Positions 27,401-42,700 are shown, counted from the first letter of the stretch. The stretch is 64,000 nt of DNA from Xylocopa sonorina (GCF_050948175.1 NW_027490179.1:248001-312000); one strand, 5' to 3'. Made by a program: numbers and translations. The notes: a model not told the origin generated them from the sequence alone.

Positions 27401-28229
27401 TCCTAGCAAAGAAGTGTCGCATTTACATTCATTTGAAGTGTAGGCGAGGAATACATAACACTTCGCAAATCATATTATATCTTACCATGAAACATAGAAA
27501 TGAGATGCGATATCGCGTTTTAAGACGCATTAGAACACTATTGCTACGATACGTAGACATCTGCAAACGCTATCTCCTTGCAAGGAAGTGTCGCATTTAC
27601 ATTCATTTGAATCGTAGACGAGGAATGCATAACACTTCGCAATGAATATTATATCTTATCATGAAACATAGATATGAGATGCAATATCTCGTTTTAAGAA
27701 GCATTTGAACTCTATTGCTTCGATATGTAGACATCTGCAAACGCTATTTGCCAGCAAGGAAGTGTCGCATTTACATTCATTTGAAGTGTCGACGAGGAAT
27801 ACATAACACTTCGCAAATCATATTATATCTTACCATGAAACATAGAAATGTGATGCGATATCGCGTTTTAAAGAGCATTAGAAAGCTATTGCTACGATAC
27901 ATAGACATCTGCAAACGCTATTTCCTAGCGAGGAAGTATCGCATTCACATTCATTTGAAGAGTAGACGAGGAATACATAACACTTCGCAAATCATATTAT
28001 ATCTTACCATGAAACATAGAAATGAGATGCGATATCGCGTTTTAAGAAGCATTAGAACACTATTGCTACGATAGGTAGACATTTGCAAACACTATTTCCT
28101 AGCAAAGAAGTGTCGCATTTACATTCATTTGAAGTGTAGGCGAGGAATACATAACACTTCGTAAATCATATTATATCTTACCATGAAACATAGAAATGAG
28201 ATGCGATATCGCGTTTTAAGAAGCATTAG
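24408..28229. repeat. Family A monomers, partly repeated at 34.0-35.7 kb
   Basis: About 22 monomers. Bases 26.39-26.78 kb match 29.52-29.91 kb (offset 3,132). A dimer with AAGAAGGATTAG at 25.07 kb recurs at 27.16 kb (12 monomers). Bases 27.43-27.95 kb match 34.91-35.43 kb (offset 7,481, 43 monomers minus 1). Private marks are GTCGACGAGG and GATATGTAGACATC. Nothing but satellite is seen. Confidence 0.82.
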
Positions 28230-30985
28230 AACTCTATTGCTACGATAAGTAGACATCTGCAATCGCTATTTCCTAGCGAGGAAGTGTCTCATTTACATTC
28301 AATTGAAGTGTAGACGAGGAATACATAACACTTCGCAAATCATATTATATCTTACTATGAAACATAGAAATGAGATTCGATATCGCGTTTTAAGAAGCAT
28401 TAGAAAGCTATTGCTACGGTACGTAGACATCTGCAAACGCTATTTCATAGCGAGGAAGTATCGCATTCACATTCATTTGAAGTGTAGACGAGGAATACAT
28501 AACACTTCGCAAATCATGTTATATCTTACCATGAAACATAGAAATGAGATGGGATCTCGCGTTTTAAGAATCATATGAACTCTATTGCTACGATAAGTAG
28601 ACATCTGCAATCGCTATTTCCTTGCAAGGTAGTGTCGCATTTACTTTCATTTGATATGTAGACGAGGAATACATAACACTTCGCTAATCATATTATATCT
28701 TACCATGAAACATAGAAATGAGATGCGATATCGCGTTTTAAGAAGCATTAGAACTCTATTGCTACGATACGTAGAAATCTGCAAACTCTATTTCCTAGCG
28801 AGGAAGTGCCGCATTCACATTCATTTGAAGTGTAGACGAGGAATACATGACACTTCGCAAATCATATTATATCTTACCATGAAACGTAGAAATGACATGC
28901 AATATAGCGTTTTAAGAATCATAAGAACTCTATTGCTACGATACGTAGACATCTGCAGACGCTATTTCCTAGCAAGGAAGTGTCGCATTTACATTCATTT
29001 GAATCGTAGACGAGGAATGCATAACACTTCGCAGTGAATATTATATCTTACCATGAAACATAGAAATGAGATGCGATATCGCGTTTTAAGAATCCTATGA
29101 ACTCTATTGCTACGATAAGTAGACATCTGCAAACTCTATTTCCTAGCGAGGAAGTGTCGTATTCACATTCATTTGAAGTGTAGACGAGGAATACATGACA
29201 CTTCGCAAATCATATTATATCTTACCATGAAACGTAGAAATGACATGCAATATAGCGTTTTAAGAATCATAAGAACTCTATTGCTACGATACGTAGACAT
29301 CTGCAGACGCTATTTCCTAGCAAGGAAGTGTCGCATTTACATTCATTTGAATCGTAGACGAGGAATGCATAACACTTCGCAGTGAATATTATATCTTACC
29401 ATGAAACATAGAAATGAGATGCGATATCGCGTTTTAAGAATCCTATGAACTCTATTGCTACGATAAGTAGACATCTGCAATCGCTATTTCCTTGCAAGGA
29501 AGTGTCGCATTTACTTTCATTTGAAATGTAGACGAGGAATACATAACACTTCGCAAATCATATTATATCTTGCCATGAAACATAGAAATGAGATGCGATA
29601 TCGCGTTTTAAGGAGCATTAGAACTATATTGCTACGATACGTAGACATCTGCAAACGCTATTTCCTTGCAAGGAAGTGTCGCATTTACATTCATTTGCAG
29701 TGTAGACGAGGTATACATGACACTTCGCAAATCATATTATATCTTACCATGAAACGTAGAAATGAGATTCAATATAGCGTTTTAAGAATCATAAGAACTC
29801 TATTGCTACGATACGTAGACATCTGCAGACGCTATTTCCTAGCAAGGACGTGTCGCATTTACATTCATTTGAATCGTAGACGAGGAATGCATAACACTTC
29901 GCAATGAATATTATATCTTACTATGAAACATTGAAATGAGATGCGATATCGCGTTTTAAGAAGCATTTGAACTTTATTGCTTCGATACGTAGACATCTGC
30001 AAACGCTATTTCCTTGCAAGGAAGTGTCGCATTTACATTCAATTGAAGTGTAGACGAGGAATACATGATACTTCGCGAATCATATTATATCTTACCATGA
30101 AACATAGAAATGAGATGCGATATCGCGTTTTAAGATGCATTAGAACACTATTGCTACGATAGGTAGACATTTGCAAACGCTATTTCCTAGCAAAGAAGTG
30201 TCGCATTTACATTCATTTGAAGTGTAGGCGAGGAATACATAACACTTCGCAAATCATATTATATCTTACCATGAAACATAGAAATGAGATGCGATATCGC
30301 GTTTTAAGAATCATATGAACTCTATTGCTACGATAAGTAGACATCTGCAATCGCTATTTCCTTGCAAGGTAGTGTCGCATTTACTTTCATTTGATATGTA
30401 GACGAGGAATACATAACACTTCGCTAATCATATTATATCTTACCATGAAACATAGAAATGAGATGCGATATCGCGTTTTAAGAATCATATGAACTCTATT
30501 GCTACGATAAGTAGACATCTGCAATCGCTATTTCCTTGCAAGGAAGTGTCGCATTTACTTTCATTTGAAATGTAGACTAGGAATACATGATACTTCGCAA
30601 ATCATATTATATCTTACCATGAAACATAGAGATGAGATGAGATATCGCGTTTTAAGAAGCATTTGAACTCTATTGCTTCGATACGTAGACATCTGCAAAC
30701 GCTATTTCCTTGCAAGGAAGTGTCGCATTTACATTCATTTGAAGTGTAGACGAGAAATACATGACACTTCGAAAATCATATTATATCTTACCATGACACA
30801 CAGAAATGAGATGCGATATCGCGTTTTAAGAATCATATGAACGCTATTGCTACGATACGTAGACATCTGCAATCGCTTTTTCCTTGCAAGGAAGTGTCGC
30901 ATTTACATTCATTTGAAGTGTAGACGAGGAATACATAACACTTCGCAAATCATATTATATCTTACCATGAAACATAGAAATGATA
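28230..30985. repeat. 44-monomer-register block, copy 1
   Basis: About 2.75 kb match 35,885-38,640 at an offset of 7,655 bp (44 monomers minus the 1-bp deletion at 32,380). Shared rare marks are GTGTCTCATT, CTACGGTACG, TATTTCATAGCG, GATGGGATCTCG and TTTGATATGTAG. I saw about six differences, for example GCGTTTTAAG against GCTTTTTAAG near 36,041 and CTATTGCTACG against CTATTGTTACG near 38,506. Confidence 0.9.
28782..29477. repeat. Local dimer duplication inside the 44-monomer block
   Basis: Two adjacent 348-bp copies contain GAAATGACATGCAATATAGCG and AAGAATCCTATG. The visible differences are GTGCCGCATTC against GTGTCGTATTC. The pair is also present in the downstream copy at about 36.44-37.13 kb, so the dimer duplication came before the 44-monomer duplication. 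Confidence 0.87.
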
Positions 30986-32369
30986 TGCGATATCGCGTTT
31001 TAAGAAGCATAAGAACACTATTGCTACGATAGGTAGACATTTGCAAACGCTATTTCCTAGCAAAGAAGTGCCGCATTTACATTCATTTGAAGTGTAGGCG
31101 AGGAATACATAACACTTCGCAAATCATATTACATCTTACCATGAAACATAGAAATGAGATGCGATATCGCGTTTTAAGTAGCATTAGAACTCTATTGCTA
31201 CGATACGTAGACATCTGCAAACGCTATTTCCTTGCAAGGAAGTGTCGCATTTACATTCATTTGAAGTGTAGACGAGAAATACATGACACTTCGCAAATCA
31301 TATTATATCTTACCATGAAACATAGAAATGAGATTCGATATCGCGTTTTAAGAAGCATTAGAAAGCTATTGCTACGATACGTAGACATCTGCAAACGCTA
31401 TTTCCTAGCGAGGAAGTATTGCATTCACATTCATTTGAAGTGTAGACGGGGAATACATAACACTTCGCAAATCATGTTATATCTTACCATGAAACATAGA
31501 AATGAGATGCGACATCGCGTTTTAAGAATCATATGAACTCTATTGCTACGATACCTAGACATCTGCAGACGCTATTTCCTTGCAAGGAAGTGTCGCATTT
31601 ACTTTAATTTGAATCGTAGACGAGGAATACATAACACTTCGCAAATCATATTATATCTTACCATGAAACATAGAAATGAGATGCGATATCGCGTTTTAAG
31701 AAGCATTAGAACTCTATTGCTACGATACGTGGACATCTGCAAACGCTATTTCCTAGCGAGGAAGTGTCGCATTCACATTCATTTGATGTGTAGACAAGGA
31801 ATACATAACACTTCGCAAATCATATTATATCTTACCATGAAACATTGAAATGAGATGCGATATCGCGTTTTAAGAAGCATTTGAACTCTATTGCTACGAT
31901 ACCTAGACATCTGCAGACTCTATTTCCTAGCAAGGAAGTGTCGCATTTACATTCATTTGAAGTGTAGACGAGGAATACATGATACTTCGCAAATCATATT
32001 ATATTTTACCATGAAACATAGAAATGAGATGCGATATCGCGTTTTAAGAAGCATTAGAACTATATTGCTACGATACGTAGACATCTGCAAACTCTATTTC
32101 CTAGCGAGGAAGTGTCGCATTCACATTCATTTGAAGTGTAGACGAGGAATACATAGCACTTCGCAAATCATGTTATATCTTACTATGACACATAGAAATG
32201 AGATGCGATATCGCGTTTTAAGAAGCATTAGAACACTATTGCTACGATACGTAGACATCTGCAAACGCTAATTCCTAGCGAGGAAGTATTGCATTCACAT
32301 TCATTTGAAGTGTAGACGAGGAATACATAACACTTCGCAAATCATGTTATATCTTACCATGAAACATAG

Positions 32370-32392
32370 AAATGAGATTCGTATCGCGTTTT
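32370..32392. repeat. Monomer with a 1-bp deletion
   Basis: GAGATTCGTATCGCG replaces GAGATTCGATATCGCG. The GCGATATCGC-like dyad is lost. The phase shifts by -1 until 50.2 kb. Confidence 0.9.
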
Positions 32393-34000
32393 AAGAAGCA
32401 TAAGAACACTATTGCTACGATAGGTAGACATTTGCAAACGCTATATCCTAGCAAAGAAGTGTCGCATTTACATTCATTTGAAGTGTAGGCGAGGAATACA
32501 TAACACTTCGCAAATCATATTATATCTCACCATGAAACATAGAAATGAGATGCGATATCGCGTTTTAAGAAGCATTAGAACTCTATTGCTACGATACGTA
32601 GAAATCAGCAAACGCTATTTCCTTGCAAGGAGGTGTCGCATTTACATTCATTTGAATCGTAGACGAGGAATGCATAACACTTCGCAATGAATATTATACC
32701 TTATTATGAAACATAGATATGAGATGCAATATCTCGTTTTAGGAAGCATTTGAACTCTATTGCTTCGATACGTAGACATCTGCAAACGCTATTTCCTAGC
32801 AAGGAAGTGTCGCATTTACATTCATTTGAAGTGTAGACGAGGAATACATAACACTTCGCAAATCATATTATATCTTACCATGAAACATAGAAATGAGATG
32901 CGATATCGCGTTTTAAGAATCATATGAACTCTATTCCTACTATACGTAGACATCTGCAATCGCTATTTCCTTGCAAGGAAGTGTCGCATTTACTTTCATT
33001 TGAAATGTAGACGAGGAATACATAACACTTCGCAAATAATATTATATCTTACCATGAAACATAGAAATGAGATGCGATATCGCGTTTTAAGAAGCATTAG
33101 AACTCTATTGCTACGATACCTAGACATCTTCAGACGCTATTTCCTAGCAAGGAAGTGTCGCATTTACATTCATTTGAAGTGTAGACGAGGAATACATGAT
33201 ACTTCGCAAATCATGTTATATCTTACCATGAAACATAGAAATGAGATGCGATATAGCGTTTTAAGAATCATATGAACTCTATTGCTACGATACGTAGACA
33301 TCTGCAAACGCTATTTCCTTGCAAGGAAGTGTCGCATTTACATTCATTTGAACCGTAGACGAGGAATGCATAACACTTCGCAATGAATATTATATTTTAT
33401 CATGAAACATAGATATGAGATGCAATATCTCGTTTTAAGAAGCATTTGAACTCTATTGCTTCGATACGTAGACATCTGCAAACGCTATTTCCTAGCAAGG
33501 AAGTGTCGCATTTACATTCATTTGAAGTGTAGACGAGGAATACATAATACCTCGCAAATCATATTATATCTTACCATGAAACATAGAAATGAGATGCGAT
33601 ATCGCGTTTTAAGGAGCATTAGAACTCTATTGCTACGATACGTAGACATCTGCAAACGCTATTTCCTAGCGAGGAAGTGTCGCATTCACATTCATTTGAA
33701 GTGTAGACGAGGAATACATGACACTTCGCAAATCATATTATATCTTACCATGAAACGTAGAAATGAGATGCAATATAGCGTTTTAAGAAACATAAGAACT
33801 CTATTGCTACGATACGTAGACATCTGCAAACGCTATTTCCTTGCATGGAAGTGTCGCATTTACATTCATTTGAATCGTAGACGAGGAATGCATAACACTT
33901 CGCAAAGAATATTATATCTTATCATGAAACATAGATATGAGATGCAATATCTCGTTTTAAGAAGCATTAGAAAGCTATTGCTACGATACGTAGACATCTG
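32393..34000. repeat. 1.6-kb block repeated at 40.0-41.66 and 44.05-45.66 kb
   Basis: The offset is 7,656 bp (44 monomers), then a further 4,002 bp. Shared rare marks are CTATATCCTAGC, TATCTCACC, AAATCAGCAAACG, ATTATACCTTATTA, TTCCTACTATACG, CATCTTCAGACG, GAACCGTAGACG and AATACCTCGC. At about 34,000 the sequence switches to the 29.3/36.95-kb register, which is an exchange junction. Confidence 0.9.
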
Positions 34001-35884
34001 CAGACGCTATTTCCTAGCAAGGAAGTGTCGCATTTACATTCATTTGAATCGTAGACGAGGAATGCATAACACTTCGCAGTGAATATTATATCTTACCATG
34101 AAACATAGAAATGAGATGCGATATCGCGTTTTAAGAATCCTATGAACTCTATTGCTACGATAAGTAGACATCTGCAATCGCTATTTCCTTGCAAGGAAGT
34201 GTCGCATTTACTTTCATTTGAAATGTAGACGAGGAATACATAACACTTCGCAAATCATATTATATCTTGCCATGAAACATAGAAGTGAGATGCGATATCG
34301 CGTTTTAAGGAGCATTAGAACTATATTGCTACGATACGTAGACATCTGCAAACGCTATTTCCTTGCAAGGAAGTGTCGCATTTACATTCATTTGCAGTGT
34401 AGACGAGGTATACATGACACTTCGCAAATCATATTATATCTTACCATGAAACGTAGAAATGAGATTCAATATAGCGTTTTAAGAATCATAAGAACTCTAT
34501 TGCTACGATACGTAGACATCTGCAGACGCTATTTCCTAGCAAGGAAGTGTCGCATTTACATTCATTTGAATCGTAGACGAGGAATGCATAACACTTCGCA
34601 ATGAATATTATATCTTACTATGAAACATTGAAATGAGATGCGATATCGCGTTTTAAGAAGCATTTGAACTCTATTGCTTCGATACGTAGACATCTGCAAA
34701 CGCTATTTCCTTGCAAGGAAGTGTCGCATTTACATTCAATTGAAGTGTAGACGAGGAATACATGATACTTCGCGAATCATATTATATCTTACCATGAAAC
34801 ATAGAAATGAGATGCGATATCGCGTTTTAAGATGCATTAGAACACTATTGCTACGATAGGTAGACATTTGCAAACGCTATTTCCTAGCAAAGAAGTGTCG
34901 CATTTACATTCATTTGAAGTGTAGGCGAGGAATACATAACACTTCGCAAATCATATTATATCTTACCATGAAACATAGAAATGAGATGCGATATCGCGTT
35001 TTAAGACGCATTAGAACTCTATTGCTACGATACGTAGACATCTGCAAACGCTATTTCCTTGCAAGGAAGTGTCGCATTTACATTCATTTGAATCGTAGAC
35101 GAGGAATGCATAACACTTCGCAATGAATATTATATCTTATCATGAAACATAGATATGAGATGCAATATCTCGTTTTAAGAAGCATTTGAACTCTATTGCT
35201 TCGATATGTAGACATCTGCAAACGCTATTTCCTAGCAAGGAAGTGTCGCATTTACATTCATTTGAAGTGTCGACGAGGAATACATAACACTTCGCAAATC
35301 ATACTATATCTTACCATGAAACATAGAAATGTGATGCGATATCGCGTTTTAAGAAGCATTAGAAAGCTATTGCTACGATACGTAGACATCTGCAAAAGCT
35401 ATTTCCTAGCGAGGAAGTATCGCATTCACATTCATTTGAAGAGTAGACGAGGAATACATAACACTTCGCAAATCATGTTATATCTTACCATGAAACATAG
35501 AAATGAGATGCGATATCGCGTTTTAAGAAGCATTAGAACACTATTGCTACGGTACGTAGACATCTGCAAACGCTATTTCATAGCGAGAAAGTATCGCATT
35601 CACATTCATTTGAAGTGTAGACGAGGAATACATAACACTTCGCAAATCATGTTATATCTTACCATGAAACATAGAAATGAGATGGGATCTCGCGTTTTAA
35701 GAATCATATGAACTCTATTGCTACGATAAGTAGACATCTGCAATCGCTATTTCCTTGCAAGGTAGTGTCGCATTTACTTTCATTTGATATGTAGACGAGG
35801 AATACATAACACTTCGCTAATCATATTATATCTTACCATGAAACATAAAAATGAGATGCGATATCGCGTTTTAAGAATCATATG
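34001..35884. repeat. Block in the 27-monomer register with about 29.30-30.16 kb
   Basis: Bases 34,218-34,859 match 29,521-30,162 (offset 4,697) and 37,176-37,817 (17 monomers further). Shared marks are TATCTTGCC, TTTTAAGGAGC, TTTGCAGTGTAG, GAGGTATACATG and CTTCGCGAATC. CATAGAAGTGAG at about 34,281 is a private change that coincides with a family B mark. Confidence 0.85.
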
Positions 35885-38640
35885 AACTCTATTGCTACGA
35901 TAAGTAGACATCTGCAATCGCTATTTCCTAGCGAGGAAGTGTCTCATTTACATTCAATTGAAGTGTAGACGAGGAATACATAACACTTCGCAAATCATAT
36001 TATATCTTACTATGAAACATAGAAATGAGATTCGATATCGCTTTTTAAGAAGCATTAGAAAGCTATTGCTACGGTACGTAGACATCTGCAAACGCTATTT
36101 CATAGCGAGGAAGTATCGCATTCACATTCATTTGAAGTGTAGACGAGGAATACATAACACTTCGCAAATCATGTTATATCTTACCATGAAACATAGAAAT
36201 GAGATGGGATCTCGCGTTTTAAGAATCATATGAACTCTATTGCTACGATAAGTAGACATCTGCAATCGCTATTTCCTTGCAAGGTAGTGTCGCATTTACT
36301 TTCATTTGATATGTAGACGAGGAATACATAACACTTCGCTAATCATATTATATCTTACCATGAAACATAGAAATGAGATGCGATATCGCGTTTTAAGAAG
36401 CATTAGAACTCTATTGCTACGATACGTAGAAATCTGCAAACTCTATTTCCTAGCGAGGAAGTGCCGCATTCACATTCATTTGAAGTGTAGACGAGGAATA
36501 CATGACACTTCGCAAATCATATTATATCTTACCATGAAACGTAGAAATGACATGCAATATAGCGTTTTAAGAATCATAAGAACTCTATTGCTACGATACG
36601 TAGACATCTGCAGACGCTATTTCCTAGCAAGGAAGTGTCGCATTTACATTCATTTGAATCGTAGACGAGGAATGCATAACACTTCGCAGTGAATATTATA
36701 TCTTACCATGAAACATAGAAATGAGATGCGATATCGCGTTTTAAGAATCCTATGAACTCTATTGCTACGATAAGTAGACATCTGCAAACTCTATTTCCTA
36801 GCGAGGAAGTGTCGTATTCACATTCATTTGAAGTGTAGACGAGGAATACATGACACTTCGCAAATCATATTATATCTTACCATGAAACGTAGAAATGACA
36901 TGCAATATAGCGTTTTAAGAATCATAAGAACTCTATTGCTACGATACGTAGACATCTGCAGACGCTATTTCCTAGCAAGGAAGTGTCGCATTTACATTCA
37001 TTTGAATCGTAGACGAGGAATGCATAACACTTCGCAGTGAATATTATATCTTACCATGAAACATAGAAATGAGATGCGATATCGCGTTTTAAGAATCCTA
37101 TGAACTCTATTGCTACGATAAGTAGACATCTGCAATCGCTATTTCCTTGCAAGGAAGTGTCGCATTTACTTTCATTTGAAATGTAGACGAGGAATACATA
37201 ACACTTCGCAAATCATATTATATCTTGCCATGAAACATAGAAATGAGATGCGATATCGCGTTTTAAGGAGCATTAGAACTATATTGCTACGATACGTAGA
37301 CATCTGCAAACGCTATTTCCTTGCAAGGAAGTGTCGCATTTACATTCATTTGCAGTGTAGACGAGGTATACATGACACTTCGCAAATCATATTATATCTT
37401 ACCATGAAACGTAGAAATGAGATTCAATATAGCGTTTTAAGAATCATAAGAACTCTATTGCTACGATACGTAGACATCTGCAGACGCTATTTCCTAGCAA
37501 GGACGTGTCGCATTTACATTCATTTGAATCGTAGACGAGGAATGCATAACACTTCGCAATGAATATTATATCTTACTATGAAACATTGAAATGAGATGCG
37601 ATATCGCGTTTTAAGAAGCATTTGAACTTTATTGCTTCGATACGTAGACATCTGCAAACGCTATTTCCTTGCAAGGAAGTGTCGCATTTACATTCAATTG
37701 AAGTGTAGACGAGGAATACATGATACTTCGCGAATCATATTATATCTTACCATGAAACATAGAAATGAGATGCGATATCGCGTTTTAAGATGCATTAGAA
37801 CACTATTGCTACGATAGGTAGACATTTGCAAACGCTATTTCCTAGCAAAGAAGTGTCGCATTTACATTCATTTGAAGTGTAGGCGAGGAATACATAACAC
37901 TTCGCAAATCATATTATATCTTACCATGAAACATAGAAATGAGATGCGATATCGCGTTTTAAGAATCATATGAACTCTATTGCTACGATAAGTAGACATC
38001 TGCAATCGCTATTTCCTTGCAAGGTAGTGTCGCATTTACTTTCATTTGATATGTAGACGGGGAATACATAACACTTCGCTAATCATATTATATCTTACCA
38101 TGAAACATAGAAATGAGATGCGATATCGCGTTTTAAGAATCATATGAACTCTATTGCTACGATAAGTAGACATCTGCAATCGCTATTTCCTTGCAAGGAA
38201 GTGTCGCATTTACTTTCATTTGAAATGTAGACGAGGAATACATGATACTTCGCAAATCATATTATATCTTACCATGAAACATAGAGATGAGATGAGATAT
38301 CGCGTTTTAAGAAGCATTTGAACTCTATTGCTTCGATACGTAGACATCTGCAAACGCTATTTCCTTGCAAGGAAGTGTCGCATTTACATTCATTTGAAGT
38401 GTAGACGAGAAATACATGACACTTCGAAAATCATATTATATCTTACCATGACACATAGAAATGAGATGCGATATCGCGTTTTAAGAATCATATGAACGCT
38501 ATTGTTACGATACGTAGACATCTGCAATCGCTTTTTCCTTGCAAGGAAGTGTCGCATTTACATTCATTTGAAGTGTAGACGAGGAATACATAACACTTCG
38601 CAAATCATATTATATCTTACCATGAAACATAGAAATGAGA
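35885..38640. repeat. 44-monomer-register block, copy 2
   Basis: This is the downstream copy of 28,230-30,985. The match ends where CATTAGAACACTATTGC and GGTTTACATTTGC replace the upstream CATAAGAACAC form, and the 9.8-10.9-kb segment takes over. Confidence 0.9.
38131..38250. repeat. Class A5 marker block
   Basis: Class A5 links TTTTAAGAATCATATGAAC, GTAGACATCTGCAATCGC, the palindrome TTCCTTGCAAGGAA, GCATTTACTTTCATTTG and GAAATGTAGACG. The TGA in CATATGAAC closes the open frame. An AAGAATCCTATGAAC sub-variant is confined to about 19-37 kb. Confidence 0.83.
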
Positions 38641-39728
38641 TGCGATATCGCGTTTTAAGAAGCATTAGAACACTATTGCTACGATAGGTTTACATTTGCA
38701 AACGCTATTTCCTAGCACGGAAGTGTCGCATTTACATTCATTTGAATCGAAGACGAGGAATGCATAACACTTCGCAATGAATATTATATCTTACCATGAA
38801 ACATAGATATGAGATGCAATATCTCGTTTTAAGAAGCATTTGAACTCTATTGCTTCGATACGTAGACATCGGCAGACGCTATTTCCTAGCAAGGAAGTGT
38901 CGCATTTACATTCATTTGAAGTGTAGACGAGGAATACGTGATACTTCGCAAATCATATCTTATCTTACCATGAAACATAGAAATGAGATGCGATATCGCG
39001 TTTTAAGAAGCATTAGAACACTATTGCTACGATACGCAGACATCTGCAAACGCTATTTCCTTGCAAGGAGGTGTCGCATTTATATTCATTTGAATCGTAG
39101 ACGAGGAATGCATGACACTTCGCAATGAATATTATATCTTACCATGAAACATTCAAATGAGATGCGATATCGCGTTTTAAGAATCATAAGAACTATATTG
39201 CTACGATACGTAGACATCTGCAAACGCTATTTCCTTGCAAGGAAGTGTCGCAGTTACATTCATTTGAATCGTAGACGAGGAATGCATAACACTTCGCAAT
39301 GAATATTATATCTTACCATGAAACATTGAAATGAGATGCGATATCGCGTTTTAAGAAGCATTAGAACTCTATTGCTACGATACCTAGACATCTGCAGACG
39401 CTATTTCCTAGCAAGGAAGTGTCGCATTTACATTCATTTGAAGTGTAGACGAGGAATACATGATACTTCGCAAATCATATTATATTTTACCATGAAACAT
39501 AGAAATGAGATGAGATATCGCGTTTTAAGAACCATTAGAACACTATTGCTACGATAGGTAGACATCTGCAAACGCTATTTCCTTGCAAGGAAGTGTCGCA
39601 TTTACATTCATTTGAATCGTAGACGAGGAATGCATAACACTTCGCAATGAATATTATACCTTACCATGAAACATTGAAATGAGATGCGATATCGAGTTTT
39701 AAGAAGCATTAGAACACTATTGCTACGA
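38621..39728. repeat. Displaced copy of the 9.8-10.9-kb segment
   Basis: It matches 9,810-10,917 at an offset of 28,811 bp through all the rare marks listed there. It begins inside the monomer that ends the 44-monomer block and stops at GATACGTAGAGATCTGC, where the 4,002-bp unit starts. Confidence 0.9.
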
Positions 39729-42700
39729 TACGTAGAGATCTGCAGACGCTATTTCCTAGCAAGGAAGTGTCGCATTTACATTCATTTGAAGTGTAGACGA
39801 GGAATACATGATACTTCGCAAATCATGTTATATCTTACCATGAAACATAGAAATGAGATGCGATATCGCGTTTTAAGTAGCATTAGAACTCTATTGCTAC
39901 GATACCTAGACACCTGCAGACGCTACTTCCTAGCCAGGAAGTGTCGCATTAACATTCATTTGAAGTGTAGACGAGGAATACATGATACTTCTCAAATCAT
40001 ATTATATCTTACCATGAAACATAGAAAGGAGATGCGATATCGCCCTTTAAGAAGCATAAGAACACTATTGCTACGATAGGTAGACATTTGCAAACGCTAT
40101 ATCCTAGCAAAGAAGTGTCGCATTTACATTCATTTGAAGTGTAGGCGAGGAATACATAACACTTCGCAAATCATATTATATCTCACCATGAAACATAGAA
40201 ATGAGATGCGATATCGCGTTTTAAGAAGCATTAGAACTCTATTGCTACGATACGTAGAAATCAGCAAACGCTATTTCCTTGCAAGGAGGTGTCGCATTTA
40301 CATTCATTTGAATCGTAGACGAGGAATGCATAACACTTCGCAATGAATATTATACCTTATTACGAAACATAGATATGAGATGCAATATCTCGTTTTAGGA
40401 AGCATTTGAACTCTATTGCTTCGATACGTAGACATCTGCAAACACTATTTCCTAGCAAGGAAGTGTCGCATTTACATTCATTTGAAGTGTAGACGAGGAA
40501 TACATAACACTTCGCAAATCATATTATATCTTACCATGAAACATAGAAATGAGATGCGATATCGCGTTTTAAGAATCATATGAACTCTATTCCTACTATA
40601 CGTAGACATCTGCAATCGCTATTTCCTTGCAAGGAAGTGTCGCATTTACTTTCATTTGAAATGTAGACGAGGAATACATAACACTTCGCAAATAATATTA
40701 TATCTTACCATGAAACATAGAAATGAGATGCGATATCGCGTTTTAAGAAGCATTAGAACTCTATTGCTACGATACCTAGACATCTTCAGACGCTATTTCC
40801 TAGCAAGGAAGTGTCGCATTTACATTCATTTGAAGTGTAGACGAGGAATACATGATACTTCGCAAATCATGTTATATCTTACCATGAAACATAGAAATGA
40901 GATGCGATATAGCGTTTTAAGAATCATATGAACTCTATTGCTACGATACGTAGACATCTGCAAACGCTATTTCCTTGCAAGGAAGTGTCGCATTTACATT
41001 CATTTGAACCGTAGACGAGGAATGCATAACACTTCGCAATGAATATTATATTTTATCATGAAACATAGATATGAGATGCAATATCTCGTTTTAAGAAGCA
41101 TTTGAACTCTATTGCTTCGATACGTAGACATCTGCAAACGCTATTTCCTAGCAAGGAAGTGTCGCATTTACATTCATTTGAAGTGTAGACGAGGAATACA
41201 TAATACCTCGCAAATCATATTATATCTTACCATGAAACATAGAAATGAGATGCGATATCGCGTTTTAAGGAGCATTAGAACTCTATTGCTACGATACGTA
41301 GACATCTGCAAACGCTATTTCCTAGCGAGGAAGTGTCGCATTCACATTCATTTGAAGTGTAGACGAGGAATACATGACACTTCGCAAATCATATTATATC
41401 TTACCATGAAACGTAGAAATGAGATGCAATATAGCGTTTTAAGAAACATAAGAACTCTATTGCTACGATACGTAGACATCTGCAAACGCTATTTCCTTGC
41501 ATGGAAGTGTCGCATTTACATTCATTTGAATCGTAGACGAGGAATGCATAACACTTCGCAAAGAATATTATATCTTATCATGAAACATAGATATGAGATG
41601 CAATATCTCGTTTTAAGAAGCATTAGAAAGCTATTGCTACGATACGTAGACATCTGCAAGCGCTATTTCCTAGCGAGGAAGTATCGCATTCACATTCATT
41701 TGAAGTGTTGACGAGGAATACATAACACTTCGCAAATCATGTTATATCTTACCATAAAACATAGAAATGAGATGCGATATCGCGTTTTAAGAATCATATG
41801 AACTCTATTGCTACGATACGTAGACATCTGCAATCCCTATTTCCTTGCAAGGAAGTGTCGCATTTACATTCATTTGAAGTGTAGACGAGGAATACATGAT
41901 ACTTCGCAAATCATGTTATATCTTACCATGAAACATAGAAATGAGATGCGATATCGCGTTTTAAGAATCATATGAACTCTACTGCTACGATACGTAGACA
42001 TCTGCAATCGCTATTTCCTTGCAAGGAAGTGTCGCATTTACATTCATTTGAATCGTAGACGAGGAATGCATAACACTTCGCAATGAATATTATATCTTAT
42101 CAGGAAACATAGATATGAGATGCAATATCTCGTTTTAAGAATCATATGAACTCTATTGCTACGTTACGTAGACATCTGCAATCGCTATTTCCTTGCAAGG
42201 AAGTTTCGCATTTACTTTCATTTGAAGTGTAGACGAGGAATACATAACACTTCGCAAATCATATTATATCTTACCATGAAACATAGAAATGAGATGCGAT
42301 ATCGCCTTTTAAGAATCATATGAACTCTATTTCTACGATACGTAGACATCTGCAATCGCCATTTCCTTGCAAGGAAGTGTCGCATTTACAATCATTTGAA
42401 GTGTAGACGAGGAATACATAACACTTCGCAAATCATATTATATCTTACCATGAAACATTGAAATCAGATGCGATATCGCGTTTTAAGAAGCATTAGAACT
42501 CTATTGCTACGATACCTAGACATCTGCAGACGCTATTTCCTAGCAAGGAAGTGTCGCATTTACGTTCATTTGAAGTGTAGAAGAGGATTACATGATACTT
42601 CGCAAATCATATTATATCATACCATGAAACATAGAACTGAAATGCGATATCGCGTTTTAAGAAGCATTAGAACACTATTGCTGCGATACGAAGACATCTG

